From: Hyphomonas sp.
GTDB lineage: Bacteria; Pseudomonadota; Alphaproteobacteria; Caulobacterales; Hyphomonadaceae
Direction: 5' to 3'
Assembly (NCBI RefSeq): GCF_016125515.1
Contig: NZ_WGLO01000002.1
Span: 1 to 64,000, forward strand
DNA: 64,000 nt
Positions 25,302 through 36,756 of the stretch are shown piece by piece. Under the pieces are notes generated by a model. That model did no database searches, was not told the DNA's origin, and saw nothing but the letters and a program-made list of their open reading frames with translations. Made by a program: the position numbers and the translations under genes. The stretch's first letter is position 1, and each line of letters starts with the position of its first letter.

Positions 25302-26969
25302 ATGCTCTTCATGAGCAAAAATCTCGAGATCCTTGTCGCGCAGCTCAATCCGGTTGTGGGAGACATTCAGGGGAATCTGGCGCTGGCGCGGGAAGCCCAT
25401 GCCGAAGCGAAGGCGCGCGGCGCCGACCTTGTGGCGCTGTCGGAACACTTCATGCTGGGCTATCCGGCCGAGGATCTGGTGCTGAAGCCCGCCGCCGTGG
25501 AGTTGTCGATGGCCGCCATCCAGCGGCTGGCGCGCGACTCGGCGGATGGCCCGGCCATCCTGATCGGCGCGCCCTGGCGCGAGGACGGGGCGCTGTACAA
25601 CTCCGCCCTCTGGCTGGAAGCCGGGCGCATCCGCGCGCGCCATGACAAGCGCGAGCTTCCCAATTACGGCGTGTTCGACGAGAAGCGCCACTACACCGCC
25701 GGCTGCGGCCCCTCGGTGGTGGTCGATTTCCTCGGCGCGCGCATCGGCCTCGCCATCTGTGAGGACATCTGGTTCGACCGCGTGCCGCGCGCGGCGAAGG
25801 CGGCCGGCGCCGAGCTGCTGCTCGTGCCCAACGCCTCGCCCTGGCGCCGCGCCATCCAGGCCGAGCGCGCCGCCGCCTTCGACCGCTGGTCCGACCTCGG
25901 CCTGCCCTACCTGTTCGTCAACCAGATGGGCGGCCAGGACGAGCTGGTTTTCGACGGCGCATCATACGCGACGAACTCCACGCATGGCGAACGCTGCGGC
26001 CTCGTCGGCCAGTTCGCGACCGGCTATGCCAACGTGACGTTTGATCCGTCCACGAAGCAATTCGTCGGGCTCGGAAACGGCTGCGCAGCAGACCTTGAAG
26101 GCTGGGCCGCCGAATACCGCGCCGCGATGCAGGGCCTCGGCGATTATGTCCGCAAGAACCGGTTCCCCGGCGTGGTACTCGGCATGTCGGGCGGCATCGA
26201 CTCGGCCATCACCGCCGCCATCGCCGCCGACGCGCTCGGGCCGGACAAGGTCTGGTGCGTGATGATGCCGTCGAAATATACGTCCTCGGACAGTCTGGAA
26301 GACGCGAAAGCCTGCGCCGAGGCGCTGGGCAGCACCTATGACACGATCAACATCGCCCCGGGCGTCGGCGCGCTGGACCAGATGCTGGCCCCGTCCTTCG
26401 CGGGCAAGGCGGCCGACACGACGGAAGAGAACATCCAGTCCCGACTACGCGCGGTGACGCTGATGGCACTATCCAACAAGTTCGGCCACATGGTCGTCAC
26501 CACAGGCAACAAGAGCGAGATGGCCGTCGGCTACGCAACGCTCTATGGCGACATGTGCGGCGGCTACAATGCGCTGAAGGATTTCTACAAGACCGAAGTG
26601 TTCGAGTTGGCCAAATGGCGCAATGAAAACGTGCCGCCGGGAGCTCTGGTGGACTCGAAACATGTGATCCCGGAGCGGATCATCACCAAGCCGCCCTCGG
26701 CCGAGCTGCGCGAGGACCAGAAAGACGAGGATTCCCTGCCACCCTATCCGGTGCTGGACGATATCCTGCGCGGCCTCGTGGACCTTGAAGAAGACGTCGA
26801 CGACATCCTCGCACGCGGCCATGACGCAGCGACGGTGCGACGTATTGAACACCTTGTCTACATTGCCGAATACAAGCGCCGTCAGGCTCCGCCGGGCGTC
26901 AAAGTCGGCGGCAAGAATTTCGGCCGCGACCGGCGCTATCCGATCACGAACCGTTTCCGCGACGATTGA
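25302..26969 (+). CDS. nadE: Glutamine-dependent NAD+ synthetase
   Basis: This 555-residue protein has an N-terminal nitrilase-type glutaminase with the Glu-Lys-Cys triad visible in LSEHFMLGYPAEDL, DKRELPNYGVFDE and IGLAICEDIWFD. The C-terminal synthetase has the PP-loop GMSGGIDSAITAA (about 288-300) and TGNKSEMAVGYATLYGDMCG. It amidates nicotinic acid adenine dinucleotide, the last step of NAD synthesis, using glutamine-derived ammonia. The start may be the ATG at 25302 or 25311, and no clear ribosome-binding site decides. Confidence 0.97.
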   Translation: MLFMSKNLEILVAQLNPVVGDIQGNLALAREAHAEAKARGADLVALSEHFMLGYPAEDLVLKPAAVELSMAAIQRLARDSADGPAILIGAPWREDGALYNSALWLEAGRIRARHDKRELPNYGVFDEKRHYTAGCGPSVVVDFLGARIGLAICEDIWFDRVPRAAKAAGAELLLVPNASPWRRAIQAERAAAFDRWSDLGLPYLFVNQMGGQDELVFDGASYATNSTHGERCGLVGQFATGYANVTFDPSTKQFVGLGNGCAADLEGWAAEYRAAMQGLGDYVRKNRFPGVVLGMSGGIDSAITAAIAADALGPDKVWCVMMPSKYTSSDSLEDAKACAEALGSTYDTINIAPGVGALDQMLAPSFAGKAADTTEENIQSRLRAVTLMALSNKFGHMVVTTGNKSEMAVGYATLYGDMCGGYNALKDFYKTEVFELAKWRNENVPPGALVDSKHVIPERIITKPPSAELREDQKDEDSLPPYPVLDDILRGLVDLEEDVDDILARGHDAATVRRIEHLVYIAEYKRRQAPPGVKVGGKNFGRDRRYPITNRFRDD

Positions 26970-26993
26970 GTTGGTGAGTTGGGAGACCCCGCC

Positions 26994-27815
26994 CTATTCC
27001 TCAGCGGGCGGAATGATTTCCTGGTCTGTCGCGCTGACGCCATAGGCGTCCGTGGCAATCGCTTCGCGCACCGCGTCCGCTTCGCCGGGCTCGATGTCGG
27101 CGGCATCGCCGAAGCCGGTAATCGGCGAGGGGTAGACGCCCTTCTCCTCGATCACTTCATCAAACAGCAGCCAGGCCTGTTTGCCGCCGAGGCACGAGAC
27201 GCGCACCCAGAGGTCTTCCTCCAGCGGCGAGGCGCCGATATCGGTGACGTTGGACAACTCGCCCTCATTGATGTCGAATTCGTTACCATTGAACGATAGC
27301 ACGGTGACCCCTTCGCCCAGATATCCGAGATAGGTCAGCACATCGCCCTTGGTGAGGGCCAGTTTCTCGATGCCGGCCTCGCCGACAAACTCGATCTCGG
27401 CATCTTCCAGCACCGTGACCGGCACTTTCTTGGTCGCCACGAAATATTCGAGCTTGTCGTCCTCGGTCCGGACGTCGTTCCAGAGCTGGTAATTGGCGTA
27501 TTGCGGCAGGAGGCAGGTGATGTCCTGCGGGTCGGTCGGGTTCGGCCGCGCCCGGGCGGGCACCTTCACATCGGCGTCCAGCACTGCGAAGCCCGGGGGG
27601 TATTCGCCCGGCCAGCCGGGTCTCAGGAACCAGGTATTGATGTCGTAGCCAGACAGGCCAGCATAATCGAGGCTCGGCACGACCGGAACCTCGGCCACCT
27701 GGCCTGCAGGCCCGGTGGGGCCGGCGCCTTCGGCAACCGTTCCCGGTGACGTTTCGTCCTTTTGCCCGCAGGCGGCGAGTAACAGCGCCCCAGCGAGCAC
27801 CCAGCCGAATCTCAT
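26994..27815 (-). CDS. Lipoprotein of unknown function
   Basis: The start at 27815 is chosen because GGGAG lies seven bases before this ATG, although the frame opens 24 bases earlier. A lipid signal MRFGWVLAGALLLAACGQKD has its lipobox Cys at residue 16. The body (about 250 residues) is acidic and probably beta-rich, with only two further Cys (in DITCLLPQY and VSCLGGKQAW) that could form a disulfide. There is no known domain. It is convergent with nadE. Confidence 0.75.
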   Translation of the reverse strand: MRFGWVLAGALLLAACGQKDETSPGTVAEGAGPTGPAGQVAEVPVVPSLDYAGLSGYDINTWFLRPGWPGEYPPGFAVLDADVKVPARARPNPTDPQDITCLLPQYANYQLWNDVRTEDDKLEYFVATKKVPVTVLEDAEIEFVGEAGIEKLALTKGDVLTYLGYLGEGVTVLSFNGNEFDINEGELSNVTDIGASPLEEDLWVRVSCLGGKQAWLLFDEVIEEKGVYPSPITGFGDAADIEPGEADAVREAIATDAYGVSATDQEIIPPAEE

Positions 27816-27949
27816 GACCCACTCCCGGAATTGCTTCATCGTAGATGGTCGTTAAACAAAACAATAGCAAGAATGTGGCCGAAGCGCTTGGCTTTTCGTC
27901 CGATTTGATGTCGAAAGCGCCTTTCCCAACTCCGGAAGGCCCGTCCGCC

Positions 27950-29290
27950 ATGACCGCCCCTGTCGTCCGATTCGCCCCCTCGCCCACCGGCCGTATCCAT
28001 GTCGGAAACGTCCGCACGGCGCTTGTGAACTGGCTTTTTGCCTCGGGCCAGGGTGGCAAATTCATCCTGCGGATCGACGATACGGACCTTGAGCGCTCGA
28101 CCAAGGAAAATGAGGCCCTTCTGAAGGAAGACCTCACCTGGCTGGGCCTGACCTGGGCCGATACGTTCAACCAGTCCGACCGATTCGCCATCTACGACCA
28201 GGCCGCCGACAAGCTGCGCGCGCTGGGCCTGCTCTACCCGGCCTACGAGACGGCCGAAGAGCTGGACGTGAAGCGCAAGATTGCCCAGTCGCGGGGCCGC
28301 CCGCCGGTCTATGACCGGGCGGCGCTGAGCCTGACTGATGCCGACCGCGCGAAGCTCGAAGCCTCGGGCGTCAAGCCTCACTGGCGCTTCAAGCTGTCGG
28401 GGGGGCGCGTCGAGTGGAACGATCTGGTTCGCGGCCCGCAGAGCATCGACACCTCGTCGGTCTCAGACCCCGTGCTGATCCGCGAGGATGGCAGCTATCT
28501 CTACACCCTGCCCTCGGTGGTCGACGATATCGAGGCCGGCATCACGCATGTGGTGCGCGGCGAGGACCATGTGACCAATTCCGGCGCGCAGATCGAGATC
28601 TTCCTGGCGCTTGGCGGCAAGTCGCCCGAAATGGCCCACATGCCGCTGCTGGTAGGCGCGGACGGGTCGGCGCTGTCGAAACGGATCGGCTCGCTGTCGA
28701 TCGGCCAGCTGCGCGACCAGGGCATCGAGCCGATGGCCATCGCCAGCCACCTCGCGAAGCTCGGCACGTCTGACAATATCGAGCCGCGCACGAGCCTCGC
28801 TGATCTCGCGGCGGAATTCGCCTTCTCCAAGATCGGCCGGGCGCCTGCCCGGTTCGACGAGGCGGACCTCGAGAACCTCAACGCCGCGCTGGTGCACGCC
28901 ATGCCCTACACGGCGGTGAAGGACCGGCTCGCCGAGCTCGATCCGCGCGCCGCCAACGAGGCCTTCTGGCTGGCGGTGCGGGAAAACTGCGCGCGCGTGA
29001 CCTCGGCCAAGCCCTGGGTCGAGATGATTTTCGGCGACATCACGCCGGAGATCGCCGACGAGGACCGGGACTTCATCACCAGCGCCGGCGCCCACCTGCC
29101 AGCCCGCGAACTCACCGCCGCGAGCTGGGGCGAGTGGACCAATGCCCTCAAGGCCGCCACCGGCCGCAAGGGCCGCGCCCTGTTCATGCCGCTGCGCAAG
29201 GCCATCACCGGCGCCGAGCACGGCCCCGAGATGAGCGCCGTCCTGCCCCTGATCGGACGCGAGCGGGTGCTGAAACGACTGGGCGGCTGA
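27950..29290 (+). CDS. gltX: Glutamyl-tRNA synthetase
   Basis: This class I synthetase of 446 residues starts at MTAPVVRFAPSPTGRIHVGN, which contains the HIGH-type motif (IHVG). Asp/Thr-binding FILRIDDTDLERS follows, and the KMSKS-like ALSKR is near residue 243. Alphaproteobacteria often have two GltX paralogs, one charging tRNA-Gln for later transamidation. The sequence does not tell which this is. The ATG at 27950 is preferred because upstream codons are unlike the family. Confidence 0.95.
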   Translation: MTAPVVRFAPSPTGRIHVGNVRTALVNWLFASGQGGKFILRIDDTDLERSTKENEALLKEDLTWLGLTWADTFNQSDRFAIYDQAADKLRALGLLYPAYETAEELDVKRKIAQSRGRPPVYDRAALSLTDADRAKLEASGVKPHWRFKLSGGRVEWNDLVRGPQSIDTSSVSDPVLIREDGSYLYTLPSVVDDIEAGITHVVRGEDHVTNSGAQIEIFLALGGKSPEMAHMPLLVGADGSALSKRIGSLSIGQLRDQGIEPMAIASHLAKLGTSDNIEPRTSLADLAAEFAFSKIGRAPARFDEADLENLNAALVHAMPYTAVKDRLAELDPRAANEAFWLAVRENCARVTSAKPWVEMIFGDITPEIADEDRDFITSAGAHLPARELTAASWGEWTNALKAATGRKGRALFMPLRKAITGAEHGPEMSAVLPLIGRERVLKRLGG

Positions 29291-29317
29291 GTTTTTTTGG
29301 CTGGTAGGGCCCCACCC

Positions 29318-30433
29318 TCAGTCGCAGCTGGAATCTGTCTCGCACGACACCGTTGCCACGTCCCGGCCTTCGGCGAGGTCGCGGATCCAATCGACCGCGC
29401 GGACGCCGCCGACTTCGGTCGTGTACAGACGATCAAAGCGCACCAGCGTGTGATCGGTGCCGGGCGCCGAGTAGGAACGGAAATGCGGTAGGTCCGCTGA
29501 CAGCTCGGCCAGGTTGTCGTGCAGCAGGCCGCGCATGGGCGCCATGGTGCCGAGCAGCATCAGGAACTGTTGCTGGACGCCGTCATCGACATTGTTGAAC
29601 TGGGCCATCCGCATCTCCGGATGCCGGGCGGCGGTGACGCGGAAGAAATCCTCGATCGTGGCCTTTGACGTATCGAGCGCGGCAAATGCCGGCCAGTCCG
29701 GCAGGCTGTCGAAGGTGCCCCAGGTTTCGAGGAGGCCGGAGACAGCCGGCGTGCGGTAGCCGCCTGCCCCGCCCCCATACTGGACAACCTCCGCCTGCGG
29801 ATAATGGTCCGCCACGATGCCGGCATAGTAAGGCGAGGCGATCGCCCCGGCGCTGCCGCCCCCGACGAAGACGCGCTGCGGCGCGGGGGCGTGGGCGTAG
29901 ACCCAATCCAGCGCCGACTGGACATTGGCTTTGCCGCGGTGGTGGATGGTGGCCGTCCCGCCGGCGGAGGTCGGATAGTCGACATCGCGGGCGCCGAGAT
30001 GGGCATCGCCCGTGCAGTAGGACACAAAGACCTGCGTCCAGCCGGCGAAGGGATTTTCCGGATTGGCCGCATCGAACACGCCGCCCTTTGTGGCCGGGTC
30101 GTTGGAGTCCATCTCGGCGAAGGGCGTATAGGGCGCCGGCTCGGTATTCAGATCGCAAAGGTCGCCGCTCCAGCAGGCGCCGCCGCCATTGAGGAAGATC
30201 ATCACGCGGGACGCATCGCCCTCGCGCACATGGAAGGTGAAGGGCGTGCCGGTGGCGCAGAGCGTGTCGCCGCCCGGCGCAATGGTGGTCCAGGCGCTTG
30301 CCGCTGGCGCAGCGGCCTCGCTGGCGGCGGGTGCGGCTTCGGCGGGGCTGGCGGGTGCCTCGGCCTCAGGTGTCTGGCAGGCCGCCAGAAGGGCAAGAGC
30401 GACCGCAGCGGCCAGGACGGGGCGAATGATCAT
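29318..30433 (-). CDS. Pectin-acetylesterase-like lipoprotein
   Basis: This is 371 residues from the ATG at 30433, which has GGAG six bases upstream. The signal MIIRPVLAAAVALALLAACQ carries a lipobox Cys at 19, followed by an Ala/Pro/Glu-rich linker to about 60. The hydrolase body has ASRVMIFLNGGGACWSGDLC (oxyanion region with Cys pairs), FVSYCTGDAHLG and the nucleophile motif GGGSAGAI (Ser near 196); SAPGTDHTL probably supplies the His. Family members deacetylate polysaccharides or cleave esters; the exact substrate is unknown. It is convergent with gltX. Confidence 0.8.
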   Translation of the reverse strand: MIIRPVLAAAVALALLAACQTPEAEAPASPAEAAPAASEAAAPAASAWTTIAPGGDTLCATGTPFTFHVREGDASRVMIFLNGGGACWSGDLCDLNTEPAPYTPFAEMDSNDPATKGGVFDAANPENPFAGWTQVFVSYCTGDAHLGARDVDYPTSAGGTATIHHRGKANVQSALDWVYAHAPAPQRVFVGGGSAGAIASPYYAGIVADHYPQAEVVQYGGGAGGYRTPAVSGLLETWGTFDSLPDWPAFAALDTSKATIEDFFRVTAARHPEMRMAQFNNVDDGVQQQFLMLLGTMAPMRGLLHDNLAELSADLPHFRSYSAPGTDHTLVRFDRLYTTEVGGVRAVDWIRDLAEGRDVATVSCETDSSCD

Positions 30434-30751
30434 GTTGTTCTCCAGGGGCCTCTGACGGGCCAGCACACGACCAGCCTAGGCGGGCCCGGGCGGGCTGACA
30501 ATCAGGCGGCCTGCGGCGCTGGGCGTGACGGCGCCCTCCCCGATCTTCAACCAGCGCGAGATCCGACTCGCAAAAATGTCTTTGCACAGGAACAAACCGC
30601 AACAGCAGAACAGCTGGTTGGTCGAATACCTTTATTCGCTAAGGATTGGAACGACGTTTGAGGCGGTCTACATCGGCGCCGGCGAGGATCGGTCTGGCGC
30701 CGGCTCATGCGAGCGATCCTTTGCCGACGCTGCGGCCATCGGGGATTGATC
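30434..30751. other. Intergenic region before tRNA-Leu(GAG), no convincing gene
   Basis: A 58-codon frame starting at ATG 30576 has no ribosome-binding site and no known motif. An inverted GCGCCGGC pair (about 30674 and 30700) can form a small hairpin. I see no promoter or RNA motif that is clear. Confidence 0.4.
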
Positions 30752-30836
30752 TGGTGCGGTCAAGAGGACTCGAACCTCCACGGGTTGCCCCACAGCGACC
30801 TCAACGCTGCGCGTCTACCAATTCCGCCATGACCGC
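30752..30836 (-). tRNA. tRNA-Leu(GAG)
   Basis: On the minus strand the acceptor GCGGTCA pairs with TGACCGC and is followed by ACCA. The anticodon arm GCAGCG/CGCTGT holds the loop TTGAGGT, giving anticodon GAG. A long variable arm typical of leucine tRNAs and a T arm GGAGGTTCGAGTCCTC are present. Confidence 0.95.
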
Positions 30837-30923
30837 ACGACTGGTCTCTTAGAGGCAGACGGGCCGTATAAGGCGGCGCTCCGGCTTTGTGAAGCCCCGA
30901 AAAACGCCTATATCGTGGAGGCC

Positions 30924-31637
30924 ATGACAAATCTTCCTGCAGTCGACTGGGCGGTCTCCGAGACCCCTGTTTCCTACGAAACCGCGCTGGGCGTGATGGA
31001 GGCCCGGGCGCGGGCGATTCGCGAGGACGGCGCCCGGGAACTGGTGTGGTTTCTGGAACATCCTCCGCTCTATACGGCCGGCACCTCAGCCAAACCGGCG
31101 GACCTGAAGGACCCGGGCCGATTCCCCGTGTTCGATGCCGGCCGGGGCGGCCAGTACACCTATCACGGGCCAGGCCAGCGGGTGGCCTATGTCATGCTGG
31201 ACGTGGGCGCCCGGGGGCGCGATGTGCGGGCCTTTGTGGCCAACCTCGAGGCCTGGATCATCCAGGCGCTGGCGGCGTTCAATGTCGAAGCCGGGGTTCG
31301 CGAGAGCCGGGTCGGCGTGTGGGTCGACCGGACCGAAGCGGACGGACCGCTGCGCGAGGACAAGATCGCCGCCATCGGCGTGCGCCTGAAGCGCTGGGTG
31401 AGCCTGCATGGCATCTCGCTCAACGTGGAGCCGGAGCTGGAACATTTCACCGGTATCACGCCGTGCGGCATCGCCGACGCGCGCTATGGCGTCACCAGCC
31501 TGGCGGGACTGGGTCGGATCGTGTCGATGCACGAGGCCGACATGGCGCTGCGCGATGCGTTCGAGGTCGTGTTCGGCAGCCGGCTGGTGCGCGTGGACGC
31601 GCCGGAGCTCCAGGCGGCGGAAATCGCCGGGCTTTAG
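30924..31637 (+). CDS. lipB: Octanoyltransferase LipB
   Basis: This is 237 residues from the ATG at 30924 (an in-frame GTG at 30915 is possible). It transfers octanoyl from acyl carrier protein to lipoyl domains, the first step of lipoate synthesis. Motifs are [39 protein letters not shown], the catalytic Lys in [14 protein letters not shown] (about 147) and the catalytic Cys in [17 protein letters not shown] (about 181). It is convergent and overlaps the DUF805-like gene by four bases. Confidence 0.97.
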   Translation: MTNLPAVDWAVSETPVSYETALGVMEARARAIREDGARELVWFLEHPPLYTAGTSAKPADLKDPGRFPVFDAGRGGQYTYHGPGQRVAYVMLDVGARGRDVRAFVANLEAWIIQALAAFNVEAGVRESRVGVWVDRTEADGPLREDKIAAIGVRLKRWVSLHGISLNVEPELEHFTGITPCGIADARYGVTSLAGLGRIVSMHEADMALRDAFEVVFGSRLVRVDAPELQAAEIAGL

Positions 31638-32404
31638 GCGCCGCTTTCAATTTCATCCGGCGTCAGATGACTGCCGGTGCGCAGACGGCCCTGTCCCCCG
31701 TTGGGCAGGCGGGCGGCGTAGAGCAACGTCCACAGCATGGCGCCGAACGAGGCCAGCGCCCAGACCGGCAGGCCCATGCTCATGCCGGTGGAGACGGCCA
31801 TCTGGCGTTCGCTGGGCGGCGGCCCCTTGCGGCCCGGCGGCCCGCGGCGCTGCTGCGCTTTTGGTTTGGCTTCCGCGTCGGCTGGCTTGGCCGCGCCCTC
31901 GCCGTCCATGGCCACGGTTTCGGTCTTGGCGGCGGGCGGTTTCATCATCTCGGCATGCTGGGCGGCGCCGATGCCCGTGCCGGCGAAATAGGCGGCCATG
32001 CCGAGGATCGTCGGTACAAGGACGATCACGGCAAGCCAGGTGGGCCGGCCCGCTTCGGCGAGGCGTCGCATGTGCGCTGAAAAGGAGGTGAAATCGGTGA
32101 CGAAGGTGAACACCGCGAACGGCACCAACAAAGCCGGCACGGTGAACATCGCGATGTCCACGGGCGTGTTCAGGAAGCCGGTCTTGACGCCGGCGATGCC
32201 GAGGATGGCGGCCGTGAAGGACGGGATGATGTAAAGCAACACGCGGCCCATGAACATGAAGGTCCAGGCGCGGCTGAAATGCAGTTTGGAGGATTCGCCG
32301 AAAGGATTGAACAGCGTCGCCAGCCAGTTCATCGCGCCCGGATCATCCCGCGCGTCCCGGATCCAGGGACGGTGGCTGTCGATCTCGCCAGAGGTAGTTT
32401 CCAT
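31634..32404 (-). CDS. DUF805-like membrane protein with Pro/Lys-rich cytoplasmic insert
   Basis: This 256-residue protein has hydrophobic spans at about 48-70, 82-105, 122-142 and 205-228. The loop segment [20 protein letters not shown] is the DUF805-type motif (arginine pair, then G-x-x-W). Between the third and fourth spans is a low-complexity basic/Pro insert (about 150-195, with [17 protein letters not shown]) not usual for the family. The start may be at an internal Met ([15 protein letters not shown]). It is the downstream member of a cluster of three DUF805-like genes. The function is unknown. Confidence 0.7.
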   Translation of the reverse strand: METTSGEIDSHRPWIRDARDDPGAMNWLATLFNPFGESSKLHFSRAWTFMFMGRVLLYIIPSFTAAILGIAGVKTGFLNTPVDIAMFTVPALLVPFAVFTFVTDFTSFSAHMRRLAEAGRPTWLAVIVLVPTILGMAAYFAGTGIGAAQHAEMMKPPAAKTETVAMDGEGAAKPADAEAKPKAQQRRGPPGRKGPPPSERQMAVSTGMSMGLPVWALASFGAMLWTLLYAARLPNGGQGRLRTGSHLTPDEIESGA

Positions 32405-32430
32405 GGGTCAGTCGCCTTCTGCGGGATGGG

Positions 32431-33003
32431 TCAGGAAAACGTGTCTGCCTCGCCGGACGCCGGCGGACCATGATGGTTGGGCTTGGGGTCCGAGCGCATG
32501 CGGAACGCAGCAAATCCGGTCAACGCGCTGGCGATCAGGAAGGCGGTCACGGTGGTGACCACCGAGAGACGGGCATATTCCTGCGCGCGCGCTTCGAGCG
32601 CCTGGAACGCCGCATTGAAGCCGCCGGATTCCATCAGCTTCTGCACCTCGGCCTGGATCGCGAAGGCGTCCGGCGACAGCACAGGCAGGAGGACCGCCGA
32701 CAGCAACAAGTTGGCAAAACCGAACCCGGCGAGGAAGGCGAGCCAGAGCCAGCCGCTGAGACCGGCATCGTGCAGGCGTTTGGCGAACAGGCAGACATAC
32801 GGGAAGATCAGCGCGTATTGCAGCACGCCGAAATTCGGCAGGACGACGGCGGCCAGGATGGTAATGACCATCAGCGCGCCGGTCAGCAGGATCAGGCCGC
32901 GCGCGAAGGGCACCGGCGCGAGGCGGCCTTGCGGCTGGAGGAACAGGAAGCGGAAGTCCATGGGACGGAGCGAGGTTCCTTGAAGGTTGAGACCGTTCGT
33001 CAT
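32431..33003 (-). CDS. DUF805-family inner-membrane protein
   Basis: This 190-residue protein has the signature FAKRLHDAGLSGWLWLAFLA (about 74-93), which identifies DUF805. About four membrane spans are present. A cytoplasmic helix (QAEVQKLMESGGFNAAFQAL) separates spans 3 and 4. The family has no assigned biochemical function. It ends 26 bases before the next DUF805-like gene, so the two are probably co-transcribed. Confidence 0.82.
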   Translation of the reverse strand: MTNGLNLQGTSLRPMDFRFLFLQPQGRLAPVPFARGLILLTGALMVITILAAVVLPNFGVLQYALIFPYVCLFAKRLHDAGLSGWLWLAFLAGFGFANLLLSAVLLPVLSPDAFAIQAEVQKLMESGGFNAAFQALEARAQEYARLSVVTTVTAFLIASALTGFAAFRMRSDPKPNHHGPPASGEADTFS

Positions 33004-33042
33004 AGGGGCCCCTTATCAATAAACGATAAAGCGGCGCAAGAA

Positions 33043-33073
33043 AAAAGAGCCAGGCAAGCGACCCGGCTCTTTT
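33043..33073 (-). terminator. Intrinsic terminator between two DUF805 genes
   Basis: AAAAGAGCC (33043-33051) pairs with GGCTCTTTT (33065-33073). For the minus-strand gene starting at 33607 the hairpin is followed by a run of Ts. It can also work on the plus strand. It separates that gene from the downstream pair. Confidence 0.75.
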
Positions 33074-33097
33074 ATCAGGTATTGGCTTCTGGGGCGA

Positions 33098-33607
33098 TCA
33101 AATGAACGCGGTCGACGCGCCGGCTGGGCCGGGGCCGTATTTGTTGTCGTTCGGGTCGGTCTTGAGCAGGCTCATGATCCCGCCGAGAATTCCGGTGGTG
33201 ATGAAGGTTGTGATGATCGTCGGCAAAATCGTTGCTTTCTGCGCTTCGGACATGAGGGTCATCAGCCGTCCAAAATCGCCACGGCTTGAAGCGGCGCCGA
33301 CTTCGCGCTCGTATTCAGCCATGTCAAAGCCCGACATGCCCTCCAGCAGACCGCTGAACACGTTGTTTGAAATGGCCGCGACGATGATCAGAAGCAGCAT
33401 GAACCAGCCGCTTTTGTTGTTGTCGTGGAACCGCTTCGCGTGGATCGCGATCCAGCTCCAGATAGTGCCAAGGCCAAGGAGCCCGAGCGCCATCGATACA
33501 TAGGTTGCCAGTACGGAGATGACGGCCGAAACGCAGGCGAGGATCAGCACAGCCCGCCAATAGGTCGGCTGGTCGATACGCCCGTTGGGGGTGAGAAAGA
33601 GTTCCAT
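33098..33607 (-). CDS. DUF805-family inner-membrane protein
   Basis: This 169-residue protein has IHAKRFHDNNKSGWFMLLLI (about 55-74), the DUF805 signature, and about four membrane spans. A helical segment DMAEYEREVGAASSRGDFGR lies in a loop. The sequence is distant from the two neighbouring family members, so these are old paralogs rather than a recent duplication. An intrinsic terminator lies 25 bases after the stop, so this gene is its own transcription unit. Confidence 0.82.
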   Translation of the reverse strand: MELFLTPNGRIDQPTYWRAVLILACVSAVISVLATYVSMALGLLGLGTIWSWIAIHAKRFHDNNKSGWFMLLLIIVAAISNNVFSGLLEGMSGFDMAEYEREVGAASSRGDFGRLMTLMSEAQKATILPTIITTFITTGILGGIMSLLKTDPNDNKYGPGPAGASTAFI

Positions 33608-33729
33608 GTTCTAGTAGCTCCTGGTCACGAGTTCCGGGCGCGCAGGCGCCCGCCTGCCCCGCCGCTGTGTGCGGACTATAGCAAGGCGAACCCGTTTCAG
33701 GAACGTTAAGTCCTCGCCTGTGCGAGAGA

Positions 33730-35730
<2,001 letters not shown>

Positions 35731-35827
35731 CGGCGCAAAAGACCCCTCAGAAATTTGGCACTCCGCTGTTACGGCGCCGCTGCGGGCTTGTCTACGCATG
35801 CCGGGGCGGCAAACGCTTTCCGTCGCG

Positions 35828-36646
35828 TCATGCCGGGGCTGTCCGGACGAGCCCACCCTGGCCGATTCGAACCCGGACCAGCCAGAACATCATCACCAGC
35901 AAGGGCAAGAAGGCGAATAGATATGGCGCCGCCGATTCCCGGAACCAGACCGGCTGGAATTGCATCTGGCCCAGGAAAAACGAACCCGACGCGAGAAAGA
36001 GCGAAAAGCACATCCGCCAGAGATGGCGCGCGATCCGCGCCACGCCGGTCAGGCCCCGGCGCAGCAGCGCATTGGCTTCGCCGCAGGCTGCCAGCGTACC
36101 GGCCACGGCAAAAAGGACAAAAGACTGGGGCGGCGAGCCGTCGATCGTGCCTGTGGGGCTGCTGGCGCCCATCTGCATGAAGACCGCTCCGGTAATGGCA
36201 ATCGCCAACGCCGCGACCAAACCGACACTTTCCGGCCAGCCGGCGCGCGGCGCGCTGTGCCGGGCGGCGGTCCATCCGGTAACCAGAAGATACAGCGCCA
36301 GGATACCGGCCACGAAGTTCGGCCGCTGGCCTTCGGTCAGGAATGGCGCAACGCCGGCGCCGATGGCGTAGGTGATGAACATCGCGCCGAAAAAGACCGT
36401 GCCGGCCGCGCGGTGGGCGCGGCTGCCCTTGCGCAGGATCAGCGCAGCAGCGCCGGACAGCATGCCGACGGTACCGCCCCCGATATGGGCCACCAGCAAG
36501 GCCGCCGCGCCCACATGCTGCCAGGCCGGAGCGCCGGCTGGCACCTGCAGGTTTGCAGCAAAGGCGGCGCCCGTGAACAGGCACCAGGCCGCCGCGAAGA
36601 AACCAGCGGCGAGAAGGGTTCGGAGGACGGGTGTTTCAGAGGGCAT
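35828..36646 (-). CDS. Multi-pass membrane protein of unknown function
   Basis: This 272-residue protein has about seven hydrophobic spans. Conserved-looking features are HIGGGTVGMLSGAAALILRK with a following AHRAAGTVFF (histidines close to membrane spans) and LWRMCFSLFLASGSFFLGQM near residue 210. This resembles DUF2306-like membrane proteins, but the assignment is tentative. It is divergent from an AraC regulator starting 110 bases away, a possible controller. Confidence 0.65.
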   Translation of the reverse strand: MPSETPVLRTLLAAGFFAAAWCLFTGAAFAANLQVPAGAPAWQHVGAAALLVAHIGGGTVGMLSGAAALILRKGSRAHRAAGTVFFGAMFITYAIGAGVAPFLTEGQRPNFVAGILALYLLVTGWTAARHSAPRAGWPESVGLVAALAIAITGAVFMQMGASSPTGTIDGSPPQSFVLFAVAGTLAACGEANALLRRGLTGVARIARHLWRMCFSLFLASGSFFLGQMQFQPVWFRESAAPYLFAFLPLLVMMFWLVRVRIGQGGLVRTAPA

Positions 36647-36756
36647 GTTTGCATTCCAACTTCAGGCGATCCCTGCCTTGTTGCCGCCCGCCTGCAAGAA
36701 CGCCATGATGGGGCGTACCGATCACATGATCATTTGTAACAGGACGCCACATCAGG

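Noticed and set aside
30576-30749. 58-codon plus frame before tRNA-Leu(GAG)
   Set aside because: No ribosome-binding site, no motif, and it ends just before the tRNA; considered chance.
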